Origin: Tetmemena sp. SeJ-2015 | Lineage: Eukaryota > Ciliophora > Spirotrichea > Sporadotrichida > Oxytrichidae | Direction: 5' to 3' | NCBI GenBank assembly: GCA_027382625.1 | Contig: JAJKFJ010020701.1 | Coordinates: 112,885 to 176,884 of the forward strand | Length of the DNA stretch: 64,000 bases | Shown here: positions 1-11,034 of the stretch, in pieces | How the letters are laid out: the number at the start of each line of letters is the position of its first letter | Numbering within the stretch: position 1 is the stretch's first letter | Translations under genes and position numbers: made by a program | The notes under the pieces: model-generated | What the model was told of the DNA's origin: nothing | Database searches by the model: none | The model's input: the letters and a program-made list of their open reading frames with translations, nothing else

Positions 1-1232
1 TGACAGACTTGTCCCCTCACTCAGATGCGTTCCTATCTCTGATGCTAAGTACCCTAAACTTCTTGATGTAAGTACGAAATAATAAAGATGAGACAGAATT
101 AATATCGTCAATTCTATCTTTCAAAGGACTATTTCTACTCATAAAGTGCGAAGAATATAGCTGGAAAATATAAGAGTGTTTGCAATAGATTTAGAAGTTC
201 AAGCATAGATTTTTGACTTATTTTAGACTTGTTCATTTTCTCATAATTATTTTAGTCCGATTGGATTGCTCCAAATGCAACAGTGGTTGGAGATGTGACT
301 CTGGGCGCTGGCTCTTCTCTGTGGCACGGAACTGTCGTGAGAGGTGATACTGCTCAAGTGAAAGTGGGCAAGAACTGCGTAATCTCTGACAACGTGCATA
401 TCTCAAGCACTTAGAGAAAGGCCGGGGACAAGGTGCACATTGAAGATAACGTTTTCATCGGCCCCAATCAAAAATACCATGGTGAATAAATACATTTAAA
501 TCATTTGCCAATAGTTAATTAACGCCACTCTTAACTCTTGCCACCTCGAAAGCTTCAGTTTCGTGGGCATGGGAGCCACTGTTTCTCGCGGAGTCACAGT
601 TGAGTCCTTCGGCGTTGTAGCAGCTGGCGCTATCATCCCCGAGGGAGTGACCGTCCCCTCTGGCCAAGTGTGGGCTGGTACCCCTGCTCGCTACTTGCGT
701 GACCTCACCCAGGAAGAGAAAGCACACTATTGCTGAGAGCAACCTCGAGATGCAGCAGCTTGCTCAGATCTACTCCGAGGAGACTGAAAAGACCTTCAGA
801 GAGCAGCTCGACACCAGAGACAACCTCATCAGGTATATGAGAGCTGATGTTGAGACCAAGATCGCAGACAAGTTGGCAGAGCATGGACTCCCTCTCACTC
901 ACGAAGACATGGAGCTGATTGAGCACAGAACTTACCACGACTACGTTGGTACAGTCGACTATGACATCAAGGATCACAATCACGAGCCTGGCGCTGCCAG
1001 CAAGGCTTGGTTGCCCTATGAGCAGGACATGACTCACTACCCCGAGGTATTCCACAAATACCAGGAGAACTACGATAAATGGGAGAAGGTGAAGCAGCGC
1101 TTTGACAATGAGGAGCCTCTTCAAGAGTATGCTGAGAGCCCCTTCACTCGCAAGATGCCCAAGGACATGTCACCCTGGGAGTCCAAGTATAACATGATCA
1201 TGCCAAAGTTCACAGGTACTCTCTGTCAGTGA
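1..1232 (+). CDS. gamma-type carbonic anhydrase, mitochondrial complex I subunit (5' end missing)
   Basis: This is a left-handed beta-helix protein of the gamma-carbonic anhydrase family, which in ciliates and plants is a matrix-arm subunit of respiratory complex I. Exon 1 (1-67) enters from outside the window. A 188-nt GT-AG intron (68-255) follows, then the hexapeptide-repeat domain: DWIAPNATVVGDV, the SLWHGTVVRGDT segment, NVHIS, and FVGMGATV. One in-frame TAG (glutamine) sits in HISSTQRKAGDK. After the helix a charged C-terminal extension of about 170 residues runs to TGA at 1,230-1,232, as seen in ciliate versions. Two frame breaks exist: a 31-bp insert at 477-510 and one extra A in the AAA run at 719-721. 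Catalytic competence cannot be judged. Family assignment is firm; the complex I role follows from the family. Confidence 0.85.
477..510 (+). other. candidate internal eliminated sequence in the carbonic anhydrase gene, repeat CCA
   Basis: CCA occurs at 477-479 and 508-510. Removing 31 bp (one repeat plus spacer) restores the frame into NATLNSCHLESFSFVGMG. A 33-nt GT-AG intron (482-514) also fits the borders but leaves the frame off by one. The repeat is only 3 bp, so this is the weakest of the excision candidates. Confidence 0.4.
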
Positions 1233-1989
1233 ATAATGCTCCAGTCACTGCTAGCTTAAATGCGGATGTATTGTTGCGCTTTTAAGCTAGTGGGAAGTAG
1301 TTAACCAAAGAAAAGAAGAGGAGAGACAGGCGTCTTCATTCACAACATTTATTTAAACCTAATCTTAAATTTCCACATCCCTCTTATTACAGACAAAGTC
1401 ATCACATGGGGTTTTTGACTTGAGATAGATTGGGGGAATAATTTTTAAGGTTTGGTTTAAAGTTTTATCTGTAAAATAAATTGGGCAATGATGTCAGATT
1501 CAGTGGTGGAATAAACTCTAAGTGATAAGGAAAATACTGCAACTCACATTTAAGAAACTTTTGCCTAGGCAAGGCAGGACTTTGTGTATTCATTGTCAAA
1601 CTAAATCTTAATTGAGGATAGTGAAGGGGATGAAAGTAGAAATTTTATTAGAGAAATCAATGACTGATGAGATTCTTAGTAACCAGAATCTTCATCTAAA
1701 TTTGTGGAGCAGAACAGTATTGGTGCTTCTTAGAAAGACAGTGGGTAAATGAATCATCAAAACTTAATTCACTCTAATAAAAGGCCCTTCAATTATATGG
1801 ATTAGTCCATCCCATAATAGTTTTCTAAACTTTTGCTTTAGTATTGTATTTATAATTGGGATTGATTGAGTAGGATAATTACCTTCAACAGATTTACACT
1901 CAACTAGAGTTACTGAATCTTTAATTGCATCAATCATAATTCATTTTATGATATTTAATGAAGGAGCAAGTGAGAATAAAATAAGATGA
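1233..1989. other. no gene recognised; 3' flank of carbonic anhydrase and AT-rich DNA
   Basis: I see no coherent reading frame in about 750 bp. Further exons of the interrupted minus-strand gene at 1,990-2,545 may lie here, because that gene shows a GTAAGTACC donor pointing into this stretch. Confidence 0.4.
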
Positions 1990-2545
1990 GCTGACGAGGT
2001 ACTTACTCTAAAAATATCAGCAGCTCCTTGCTCTTTAATAAGCTCATCCCAGCTAAGCCAAGTTTCCTTAAGCGCAAGATAGCATCATTAAAGAATTTGT
2101 ATAAACTGATGATGCCAAGTAATAATACGACAACCTCCATATTTAGGGAATGCAAAAAGATCATCAAGCTTCTCCAAATAATTTAAACTATGAATCTAGA
2201 GCAATAAATAGCCAGACTAATGCAGACAGTACTTAAAGTATTTAACATCATGAAGAGAAATTTAATCTTTTCAGGCCATGCCACCGTATTCAAATTCTTA
2301 ACAAGAGCAGATTAATTCATTCAATCCCTCTCCTTTCCATCCCTTCTAAATGAATACACTTCTTTTGTCGAGAACTAAAGTTTAAAACGAGTTGGACTAA
2401 GTCTCATAAGTATCACCAAATTAGCTTTTGAATAATCGCGCTTCTCATTAAGAAGATTCTGTTTGGCTTTATAAGAGCGAGCACCAATCAAATATGCTGC
2501 AGGATATTCACTTCCTTCAAGATCTCAAGGTAAGTTTTACTCGAT
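1990..2545 (-). CDS. interrupted gene of unknown function (partial)
   Basis: Read on the minus strand, coherent protein appears in pieces: EGSEYPAAYLIGARSYKAK near 2,540-2,330, then KGWKGEGLNELICSCQEF, YLEKLDDLFAFPKYGGC and LSWDELIKEQGAADIFR near 2,350-2,008, followed by a GTAAGTACC splice donor. Two in-frame TGA codons (2,271 and 2,085) both fall inside short segments flanked by direct repeats, and deleting these gives one open frame. Another frame change near 2,380 is unresolved. The composition (Trp, Cys, Gly in ordered context) is that of a folded protein, but I do not recognise the family. Confidence 0.5.
2057..2120 (-). other. internal eliminated sequence, 57 bp, 7-bp repeat GCCAAGT
   Basis: GCCAAGT stands at 2,057-2,063 and 2,114-2,120. 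On the coding strand the repeat is ACTTGGC. Removing 57 bp joins GGCRIITW to LSWDELIKEQ in frame and deletes an in-frame TGA (2,085-2,087). Confidence 0.7.
2238..2290 (-). other. internal eliminated sequence, 48 bp, 5-bp repeat GTATT
   Basis: GTATT lies at 2,238-2,242 and 2,286-2,290. Removing 48 bp keeps the frame, joins QEFEY to FKYCLHQSGY and removes the in-frame TGA at 2,271-2,273. Confidence 0.6.
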
Positions 2546-3344
2546 GCTTTTAAAATGCATTTTACAAGTCAGTGATTTAACATTTTATAGAGCCATGTTT
2601 TGGCAGCAAAGAGACTTATTCAAAGGGACTTAAAAGATAAAAGAGCTGTCACCAAGCATCTTTTATTGTTTAAAATTTAATTCAAAATTATTACAAGAAT
2701 TCACCCCCCTTAAGCCTATATTGTTAATACTTTAATTATCTAAATAATATTAGGGCTTCTTCAAATATAGCCAATTATAAATTCTTAAACTCTAATGAAA
2801 TAAATCCAATTGCTTCCTTAAAATTATAACCTCTAATATAAAGTTTACTTATAACTTATTTTTTGTCTATAAAAATATAAATTATTCATCTTAGATTTAA
2901 AAGTTAATCATATTTGAGAATGCAGATTTTAAGTTTAGGAGTTTTGAGAACACTATTCGCTTAAGAATTCTACCGAGATGGCTAAATTAAGAAATTTATT
3001 CTCAAATTAAATGCCAATCAATTAAGTAGTTGATTCAAGTATCATTTTTTTACTTTAAATTAACTTTTGAATATCAATTTTATCAAGTGCTCCATAATAA
3101 CATAATTCGTCTTTATTTTTATTAATAAAAAAAGATAGATCTTTAGAAAGTAGGAGATTTGTATTTGTTGTAAGCGTAATAGGTATCTCCAAAGGAGGAG
3201 GATCTTTAAGAGGGAGAGGATGGAATGAATGACTCTCAAGAGCTCAGTTAGAAAGTGCTCGAGAGAACGCATCTCTCTGTCATTAAAGAGAACAATAAAG
3301 CTCCCTAGAGGAGGGCAGGTCAAGGCAGACTTCAGTTTATAATA
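2546..3344. other. AT-rich intergenic DNA
   Basis: About 800 bp, strongly AT-rich at 2,690-3,070. No coherent coding frame, RNA gene or repeat family recognised. Confidence 0.4.
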
Positions 3345-5046
3345 ATGAATACCTCACTCAGCAGACAAAAAGAGATTCAGATCCCTAGAATACTAGACAC
3401 AAGACTAAGAACAAGTCAAGAACACCTGAGGCAAGATCTTACAGTTCAGTCATAGGTATCATTCTTATTGAAGATTGGTTTATGTGTTTGACATTATGAA
3501 ATATCCAACCAGGAATGAAAAGCAGATAAGGAGAGGAGGTGATGAAGCATCAAACAGCAACATCCACAATAACTCTGATGAATTACACTGCTTGCAGCAA
3601 ACGAGCAAGAGCTTGCAGATTCAAAATATGGGAAGGATAAGCATGATCGAGTCTCTCAGTGGCTCTCAAAAACACCAACTTGAAAAGCAACTTCCTGATA
3701 ACTTAATTAACCACTTATCATTATTTTTAAATTTTAATATAAGACTGCGAAAATAAGATCGTGAATATTATAGACACTCCTTTACAAGATAAAGTATTAG
3801 ATTCAAAAAGTAAGTAGGACTAAGGTGTGAACTAAATCTGATGGAGAGGAATCAGAGAACAGCTTCACAAAGCAGTAAAAGAGTTTCCACAGAGGCCATA
3901 ATGAAACGGAAACTGTGATAGACAAAACTCTTGGGGGAGGAGATAGTGTAGAGGTCAAAATGAGAAGACTTGCTGTCAGATACAAGAAGAGTATCAAAGC
4001 TTCAGAATTGGAGACAGAGAGTGCTTATCATAACGAAAAAATTAATCAGGAATCCAATTAAGTCAATTTCACATCTCAAAGCCTTGTTGAGTAAAGCTTA
4101 CCAGGCATGAAGGAAGGAAGCTATGTAAACTATGAGTCTAATTTGAAGCTGAAAGGAGGGAAGAGTCAGCAACTCACCTAGTAGGACTTTCATCTGAGTG
4201 CTTAGGATCAAAGCACCATGAGATATGTTAGTTTAGTAAAATTGTTATGATTAAGATAGTTTTCTACTATTCACGGAGCTGAGGACAAGCTCCACAAGTT
4301 AGAGACAATAAGATAGAGAAAGAAGGAGCTGTTTGCAAAGTAGCAAGACACCCTCCATGTTTAAGAAATGAATGAGGATGATTAAACCTTCGCAGAGGTG
4401 AGCAAGAACTTAGCTCAAAGTCTAATTTAGAAGACTAGCTTCGGTCTAGGAGAAATTTTAAAGCAGAGGAAATAGACTGTACTTATTAAAAATGCTAAGC
4501 ACTCTAACAAACAGTAGAAGTCTTTTAAATTCTGCAGATTTATTTTAAGATTCTTAAGCCTGGACCAGTCCAATACGATTTTCAACATCAGAAAACACAT
4601 GGCTATCACAACTATCATCTCCCTCCTAATGCTTAGATCATTATCTTAGATAGTTTGTTAAAAGTTATCTTAAGAGTGATCTATCATGCATCAGCAGACT
4701 AGCAGCAATAGCTTGAAGCATGAGCATAATCAAGAGGTGCAGTAGGAGTTTTGGAAGAGCAGGGTGAATCGACTCATGAATGAGAAAAAGCAGCTGGTGA
4801 AGTAGAATATGAAATGGCAAAATGAGATGTCAAAGATCCAACAAGAAAACTTCAACATCAAGAAGCAGTTTAATAGTCTCCACTTTTATATATTTAGATA
4901 TGAAATTAATGCAGTTGAGACAGAAAGGGATGCTCTCATTCGATGATATACAAGAAATAAGTGAGATCTTAAAACGATTAGAAGCTTCTCTAAGAGGGGC
5001 TAGAAAGAGAAATGCTAGCAGAGTGGAATACATACTCAAAGAGTGA
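3345..5046 (+). CDS. coiled-coil protein with tiny introns, function unknown
   Basis: ATG at 3,345 opens a Gln/Ser/Lys-rich frame (MNTSLSRQKEIQIPRILDTR...). The chain is assembled with several very short GT-AG introns. One is 24 nt with the ends gtaaaattg and taagatag; it joins MRYVSL to FSTIHGAEDKLHKLE in phase. Candidate introns of 67, 47 and 22 nt also occur. The C-terminal third is strongly coiled-coil (QNMKWQNEMSKIQQENF, then FDDIQEISEILKRLEASLRG) and ends at TGA 5,044-5,046. Many TAA/TAG codons read as Gln. There is no recognised domain; a structural cytoskeletal role is only an inference from composition. It converges on the minus-strand gene ending at 5,276. Confidence 0.6.
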
Positions 5047-5275
5047 AGTTTTAATTGATAATGGGCAGAGATAACAAGTTGAATGACAATTAAGTATTAA
5101 ATTGTATTAAAAAAGCAACCTAAAAAGAAAAGAAATTAGATCAATCATTTAATTTTTGAGTATTTATTTCATTAAATAAGCTTACAAATATTTTCAATGC
5201 ATCCAAATGATGATAAAAATATATAAATGTACTTTAGGATATTGATATAGATTTATTCATATGAATATCATAAAA

Positions 5276-8200
5276 TCATCTTAATACATTGAAATAAGGA
5301 TTCACCTCGAGCTTAGTTTGACTTATTGACTAGTTCTGAAATATATTTGCGCAATCTGCTTCCAATTATGAAATATTTTACTCAGCTCGTATGTCTAGTG
5401 AAGATTTCTAAGCTTGATCTTACTGCCCTGAAAAGACAAAAGCATTTCTGATAGCCTTTATAAGTTAACTCTTCTTCTTATATCCATCTTCTATTAATCC
5501 ACTTTTCTTTTTCCTTTGACTCACCAGTGGCGAAGTCTGCTGTCTGTAAAGAGGAGCTCCATCCTCCTTAGTTTCTTGATCAACATGGTATGTGGAAAGC
5601 AAGCTCATCTACTATTTTATACTATAAAAATGAGATTTCATAAGTTAAAATTATTTATATTGATGCTTAGAGAGAAGCTAGAAATTATCCTGACAGTGGA
5701 GAAGTTAATTATGCCTTCTCAATCTATTTGAGTCACTTTTCAAACTTTCAAGATAGCTTCTACTGATCTGAGGTTGAATCACTGAAAACCTTTTCTAAAG
5801 TCCAAGTGGTGTAGTTGCTGAGTCCACTTAATTTAGACTGTTTCCTTGATCAGCGAAATGAACCTAGTCAGCCTTTTAATAAGTCTAGTCATTCATTTCT
5901 TACTAATTTTCAATTTACTTTTCTGTGTCTCCTGGCATTGCTGTTTATCTTCGAGTGTGAGATGGGATTTTAGTTTTGCGATTATAAGTCTATGGCTCAG
6001 TAGTTAAAAGATTCTGGTTGTTCCTATAGTTGCTCTATCTGCTGTACGATATCTTCCTCTTGTACTTGTCATCTTAAATAAATAAATTCTATGTCATACA
6101 TAATATTAACCATCTTGCTTCTGAGTTTTGAGCTTGTGGCTGGTGTTGCATCTCGAAATAAACTGTTTAATTTTATCTATTCTGTATAGTTTCTCTTCTC
6201 TGTGGTCCTCTCTCCTGAACTCCTCAGACTCCTATATCCTTAGTTCATCCTTGTTTTGGATCAAATATACTTTAATATATAATTGAATAAAAGTGTAATT
6301 CCTTTTAAAGGAACTATAAACTTAATTCTCCCAGCTAAAAGCAAAATATCTTAGTTATTTTTGGAGTTAATTATTTGTTAATTAATTTTTAATTGGTGGA
6401 TGAAGTTAGTTCTGTTTTCATTGTAAGAGTTGGTTGCCCTAATTTGCTCCTCATCTTCATCTGAAGATCCAGCCTCTCATAATATTTAGTAAATTTTAAT
6501 AGCCTCCACTTTTCTAATGAAGTTCTTAATTTCCCTCCGGCCTTCTTGCCTCTTATCGATAACATAGTTTACGTACTTCAGATAGAAGTTAGGACAATTT
6601 GAATGATCTACTTTACCCTTGCTCTATCTGTAGCTCAAGTCCTTCTTAATAGGTGAGGGGAATTACTTCTCAGCGTAAATCTACTCAAAGTTCTAAGAAA
6701 GTTTGTAGACATTGAATTTATTCTTCTATCTGGAAAATTTAGCCCTATCATCTGCACTCTGCGAAGAATCATCTGAGTCGTCTGAAGCTTAATTCCCATT
6801 TATTCCAACTTACTTAGTTGGTTTATCTATAGGAGGTTGCGGCTTTGCGTTTACTAATGAGGGCTGAAGATGCTGCTTCATGAGTTTATAGCCCTTGATA
6901 TTAGCAATTGCAGAGCTGCTAAGCTTACCCACACTGGCTCTACTCTGCTTGGCGCTTGAGAGCATACCTATTGCAGCAGCACTTGGATTTGACTTCCTGA
7001 AAATCTTATCCAGGCTTTGCTTGAGCTCATCAAACTGAACTTTGCTTTGAATTGGCTTCTAGTCGCTTCCTAGCTAATTATTTGAAGCGAAAGGATCATG
7101 CTTGGACTAGCTGGACATTTGATGGAAAGAGGTTTAGGGTCTTGACAAATTCCTCTGTGAGTGAAGTAGATTCCTATTCTAGAAAATTTAGCTCTTATTT
7201 GTAGTTGTTGCTTCTTCATTTTATAAAATAAATGGACTATATTGAATTAAGAAGGATTTAAAATGTAATTTTAGTTACGCGCTGAAGATATGACGCTCTT
7301 TCTTTGCTGGTAGAAAGAGTTAGTTCGATTGTTCCTCACCATTTTAAAAGATCCCGAGCTTGGAAAGTTCTTCTAATCGTTTGAGTCCTAGTCTTTATAA
7401 AAGCTAAGCCCTCTCTAAAGCTTTGTCTTTTACTCATCGTGATTGTAAGTATTCTCCTGTCTTAAGCCTTTAAGTTAACTCCCTCTTCTTGCGAATTACT
7501 GCTACTGAGTCTTTGGCCTACCATAATTATCACTTTCTTTTCTCTTAAGAGTAAAGATAATTTACTATATGATAAAAGAGTGCGACTTGTAGATTCGCCC
7601 TCTCGATTATTGAGATCAAAGTCAGTCTCACTGAGTACTTTTCCATCTTTGCCCATCGACAATGTCCTCTCCCTTCGCTCCTTGATCTCCTTCTCTAAGT
7701 TTTCAAGTTCCAACTTGTGCATCTGCCTGCTGAGCATAGACTCTAGATCATGATAGTTGTGAGACAGTTGAATTTTAATATTATACTTTCAGCCCCGATT
7801 TTTGACTACTGGCTAGGAAGCTAGCTCGCCCAGTAAGTAGCTACTGTTTTTTTGTCTTTTTACTGAACTTTAGAGAAGTGTCTTCATACCCATCCATAAT
7901 TAGCATATTAAATCCATGAATTACCCTAAAATTGTGGGATTTAATAAATCTGTAAAATTACCTTATTTGTGACATTTTTGTAGCAATACTCGGCCGACAA
8001 GAAGCGCTTAGAGTACCAAGTTTTAACCCAATGCTTCGTCCTCGTTCGTCCAGGCTTTACAGAAGGAAACTAAAAAGTTTTTGAAAAATCGGGGCTGAAC
8101 GGATAATATAGTCGATGTTCTCATCCTCACCATTTAGCCTACTTGAGTCAGGTTGATTGGAGAATCTCTGAAGGATTTCGAGGTCACTGATTTGCTTCCT

Positions 8201-9208
8201 CTTAGAGTTTTCTATTATGTCGAGTATCTCTTAGAGATCTCTCTCGCTCTTCTCTAGCTCATAGGCATTTTAAGTTCTCTCTTAGTCTACTTCTAGAAAT
8301 TAGAAGATCAACTTTTCTATTGCGCTATCATGCAAGCTAGCACCATTAATCAGGTTGGAGACAAATCCACAAACTCTAAAAATATTTTCACCTCTAAAGA
8401 ATAGGTACAAGAAATACATTTAAAACTGCTATATGATGGCGTGCAGTATCCTAATTTTCCAGGATGAGACTAATCCTCTCAATTATCTTTTCTTCCATAG
8501 TAAGCAGAATAGCCTTGCCGAGCAGAAAAGGCAAAACCTCCATGACTTGATCTTTGGGTACATTGATTTTCAAAATCAAGGAGAAGTGTTTCTTCTTGAG
8601 TAGGCTGAGAAGTTTATCCTTAGGAGTTGAGTTATGATCAGTCTTTTACTGCAGCTGAATTATATAGAGCCAGAAGGTTATTGAAAACAGCTTCTTAATC
8701 AGCTTAGTCTAACTTAGATAATAAATTCTCCTTAGTCTTTAAAAATGAGTATCATAAAATTCAAACTCAATATAAGTACTGTGATAAGAGTCTTTGCTTA
8801 TCGAGTTTGAGATACATAAGAGCTCTTTCAAGGTAGGGGCTCTCAAGTAAGTGAAGCTAGAGCGGCATCTTTTGAAAGTCAAAGTCCATGAAGCTATATC
8901 GTGACTGCTGCTCGACCTTTTAATCGTGCTGAGCTATAACATTTTCAAAGATTCCATAAGAAACTCCGTATACTTAAAATTTATCATCATAAAAATTTAT
9001 TATATACTTAGGAAATGTTAGGTATGAAAATGGGAGGCTTCTTTTCAAGTAGGATAGCTTCTAAGGGTATTGAATTCTCATGATCTTGAAGTGTTTGATA
9101 CTCAAGGAATAGAGTTCTTTTATTGAGGGCACTAACGCGGGAGGTTTTACGGGCTGAGGAGATAGTCCTTTGAGTTTATAAAGTGGATAATGCGTCTAGC
9201 TGTTTCAT
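5276..9208 (-). CDS. long Gln/Ser-rich coiled-coil gene, function unknown
   Basis: Starts at ATG 9,206-9,208 (MKQLDALSTLQTQRTISSAR) and reads through several exons to TGA at 5,276-5,278. Recognisable stretches in order are KKKHFSLILKINVPKDQVME, a charged helix ISDLEILQRF, the coiled coil LELENLEKEIKERRERTL, a low-complexity middle (KSNPSAAAIGMLSSAKQSRA), FYLKYVNYVIDKRQEGRREI, and a basic/Gln-rich C-terminus. Short introns of about 31-36 nt join in phase. Two inserts interrupt it: a 55-bp segment at 8,734-8,795 and a 325-bp element with inverted ends at 7,786-8,110. Some joins remain off by one base, and two adjacent genes are possible. No domain recognised. Confidence 0.6.
7782..8110. mobile_element. 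325-bp element with 16-bp terminal inverted repeats, TATA-flanked (MITE-like IES)
   Basis: TTCAGCCCCGATTTTT at 7,788-7,803 is matched perfectly in inverted orientation at 8,084-8,099. The direct repeat TATA flanks the element (7,782-7,785 and 8,107-8,110). Removing 325 bp restores the host reading frame across ENIDY-NIKIQLSHNYHDLE. TA-type target sites and inverted ends are typical of Tc1/mariner-derived MITEs and of IESs descended from them. The spacing between repeat and inverted end is unequal (2 and 7 bp). The inverted ends also begin with GT and finish with AG on the gene strand, so an introner is the alternative, but the splice phase is off by one base. No transposase inside. Confidence 0.7.
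8734..8795 (-). other. candidate internal eliminated sequence, 55 bp, 7-bp repeat AGTCTTT
   Basis: AGTCTTT occurs at 8,734-8,740 and 8,789-8,795. Removal of 55 bp eliminates two stops (TGA) on the gene strand and gives an open frame into KDKLLSLLKKKHFSLIL. An intron-based reading of the same stretch also gives plausible protein, so the assignment is moderate. Confidence 0.5.
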
Positions 9209-9451
9209 TTTAATGATTTAATTACAGCTATCTATAATATTTAGTCCTCCAAATAATTTGGATTTAAATAGATATTACAATCTAACATTGAGATACTCTT
9301 AAATTTACAGTTAGTGAGTTCTTTAACCCATTTGTCGAATTGAATTGATTGTATAAACGAAATTAAAATTCATAAATCTTACTTCTTATAAAATATTATG
9401 CTTTGATAGTTTGAGTTTTCAAAAATAATTATCGGTTTTCATAATCCTTCT

Positions 9452-9940
9452 TCATTTTTAATTTGAGCCCTTTTGCTTATCCTCAGAGTCTGAAGAAGAC
9501 GAGAGTCTATGAATGCTAGTCTCAGATATCATGGAAGCTCTCTGCTGCTCTTCTTGCGAGTATTGTTTATACTGCTGCGGGTTCTTTTTCATAATAAGTT
9601 TCTGATTAAGGATTGAGCCTGCTCTGAGTTTACTAACAAAGTTATTAACTTCTTCATATAATCTTCATCATAAATAATCACTTTATATGTTAATAGTAAC
9701 TTACTTTTGCACAGGCTGTTTGGGTTCATATTCGCTCTCTTCACTCTAACTTTGGTACTTTTTGTTGCCGATCACAGGGCGGATATTTGACTTCCTCCTT
9801 CCATGGCTATCCACAGTTCCCTGGAGCTGATAAAAAGAAGAAGAAGTTGCATCATCATATTGATTAAATTGATTATTGCTTTTAGAGGGTGTTTACTTAT
9901 TAGCGACTGCCAATCTGGCCTGTGGAAGACTGAGCCGCAT
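9452..9940 (-). CDS. small Ser/Gln-rich protein, function unknown
   Basis: ATG at 9,938-9,940 starts MRLSLPQARLAVANKQ. A 42-nt GT-AG intron (gtaagttact...gatgaag) joins KQPVQK to LYEEVNNFVSKLRAGSILN in phase. The frame ends with SSSSDSEDKQKGSNQK and TGA at 9,452-9,454, giving about 148 residues with in-frame TAA/TAG as Gln. The central helix may be amphipathic. No family recognised; the start is the only in-frame Met before a coherent frame. Confidence 0.6.
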
Positions 9941-10146
9941 TTTATTTGCTTTTCATGGACTGGTGGTTTTCCTCAGAGAAAGAAGATGAAGATGAGTTCA
10001 GCTGTTTTAAATCATATTTTGGTAATCTCTCTCAGACTTGGAGAGAATGAATTTAAGGGAAATCTAGGAATTCAGCTTGTTGAGATCCAATAGAAGCGAA
10101 TCTTAAAAAAAAATATAGAGGATTAATAAATCTTATCCTGATCTGT

Positions 10147-11005
10147 TCAGGTCTTTAAAAAATATTAAATGTCATTTTCAGACTCCATGGATTCCAAAAG
10201 CCCGTCCTTCGTGCCGAGAGACAAATTGAGCTTGCCTTCTGAATTTCCTTGGAGCAAACTCTCTTGGCTCATACTAATTACGCTATCATAAAATGCATTG
10301 CTTCGTTCTCCTCCTTTCTCAAGAAAAAAATTAAGTTAATTAAGTATGATGAATTCTCTAAGTTCTTGTATATCCTTTTAGCTTTGGTTGATCGAATACT
10401 AATTTCTACATTAGCAGATGGAGACTTCTTGTCCTGAGTTGCGAGTGATCTATTAACGCCATAGGCCCATCAGAATTCTGTTCCAAAAGAAGTTTCTTAT
10501 ATTACTGGGCTTCTCTTTTCAAGGAAGTGCTTACTCGATAGTACTTTATCATAAGCATGGCAGCAATCAAGACTAGAGTAAAGGTAGCTGTGTAAAAGCC
10601 TTATGAAGTAGTGTAGATATTCTCTTTCATAACAAGTAAGTCCAATGGTTCATAACCTATAAAGACAGTTAAGACCAAGCTTATATCTCGTTACTGGAGT
10701 GCTGGGTGAAAGGGAAGGGGGTGTTGTCAATGACTACCTTGGAGTCGTTAAAGGAGAACTCAATAAGGTTGTCTGTGTTGAAGTTGTACTCAATGCGTCC
10801 ACGGTTCAACTACGAGCGCCTGCTGTCCTCTAAGAAGGAGCAGTGCTTGTTCCACTGCTTCTTCTCCACTGCGCGTTGGTAGCATTCCAGGTCTTCCTCC
10901 GACGAAAGGAAGAAGAAGTCGAAGTTTAAATGAAAAATATTAAAATGGTAATGATGATGAAATTGTATTTGCGTTGGCCTGAGCTAACCTGATGATGATA
11001 TTCAT
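10147..11005 (-). CDS. single-pass membrane protein, copy A of a tandem duplication
   Basis: The minus strand encodes a hydrophobic segment (NFIIITILIFFI in copy A), then a conserved block at about 10,693-10,929 (NFDFFFLSSEEDLECYQRAV ... NTPFPFTQHSS). A 38-nt GT-AG intron joins it to YEPLDLLVMKENIYTTSQGF, then a transmembrane helix (TFTLVLIAAMLMIKYYRV) and a Ser/Gln-rich cytoplasmic-like tail. TGA is at 10,147-10,149 if one frame change near 10,400 is bridged. Against copy B (15,470-16,219) the 240-bp block differs only at synonymous sites, including CAG/TAG exchanges in both directions, so both copies were under protein-level selection. The family is unknown. The upstream part seen in copy B is missing here beyond 11,005, so copy A is truncated at its 5' side. 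Confidence 0.6.
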
Positions 11006-11034
11006 TTTTTAATTGGAGTTACATGAATATCCTA

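Noticed and set aside
699..1124. Overlapping long ORFs on both strands at the carbonic anhydrase 3' end
   Set aside because: The plus-strand frame continues the beta-helix gene after a one-base correction; the minus-strand ORF is its hydrophobic shadow.
1952..2318. Minus-strand ORF with two hydrophobic segments (about 120 codons)
   Set aside because: It disappears once the two pointer-flanked inserts are removed; the alternative frame gives a more protein-like, consistent sequence.
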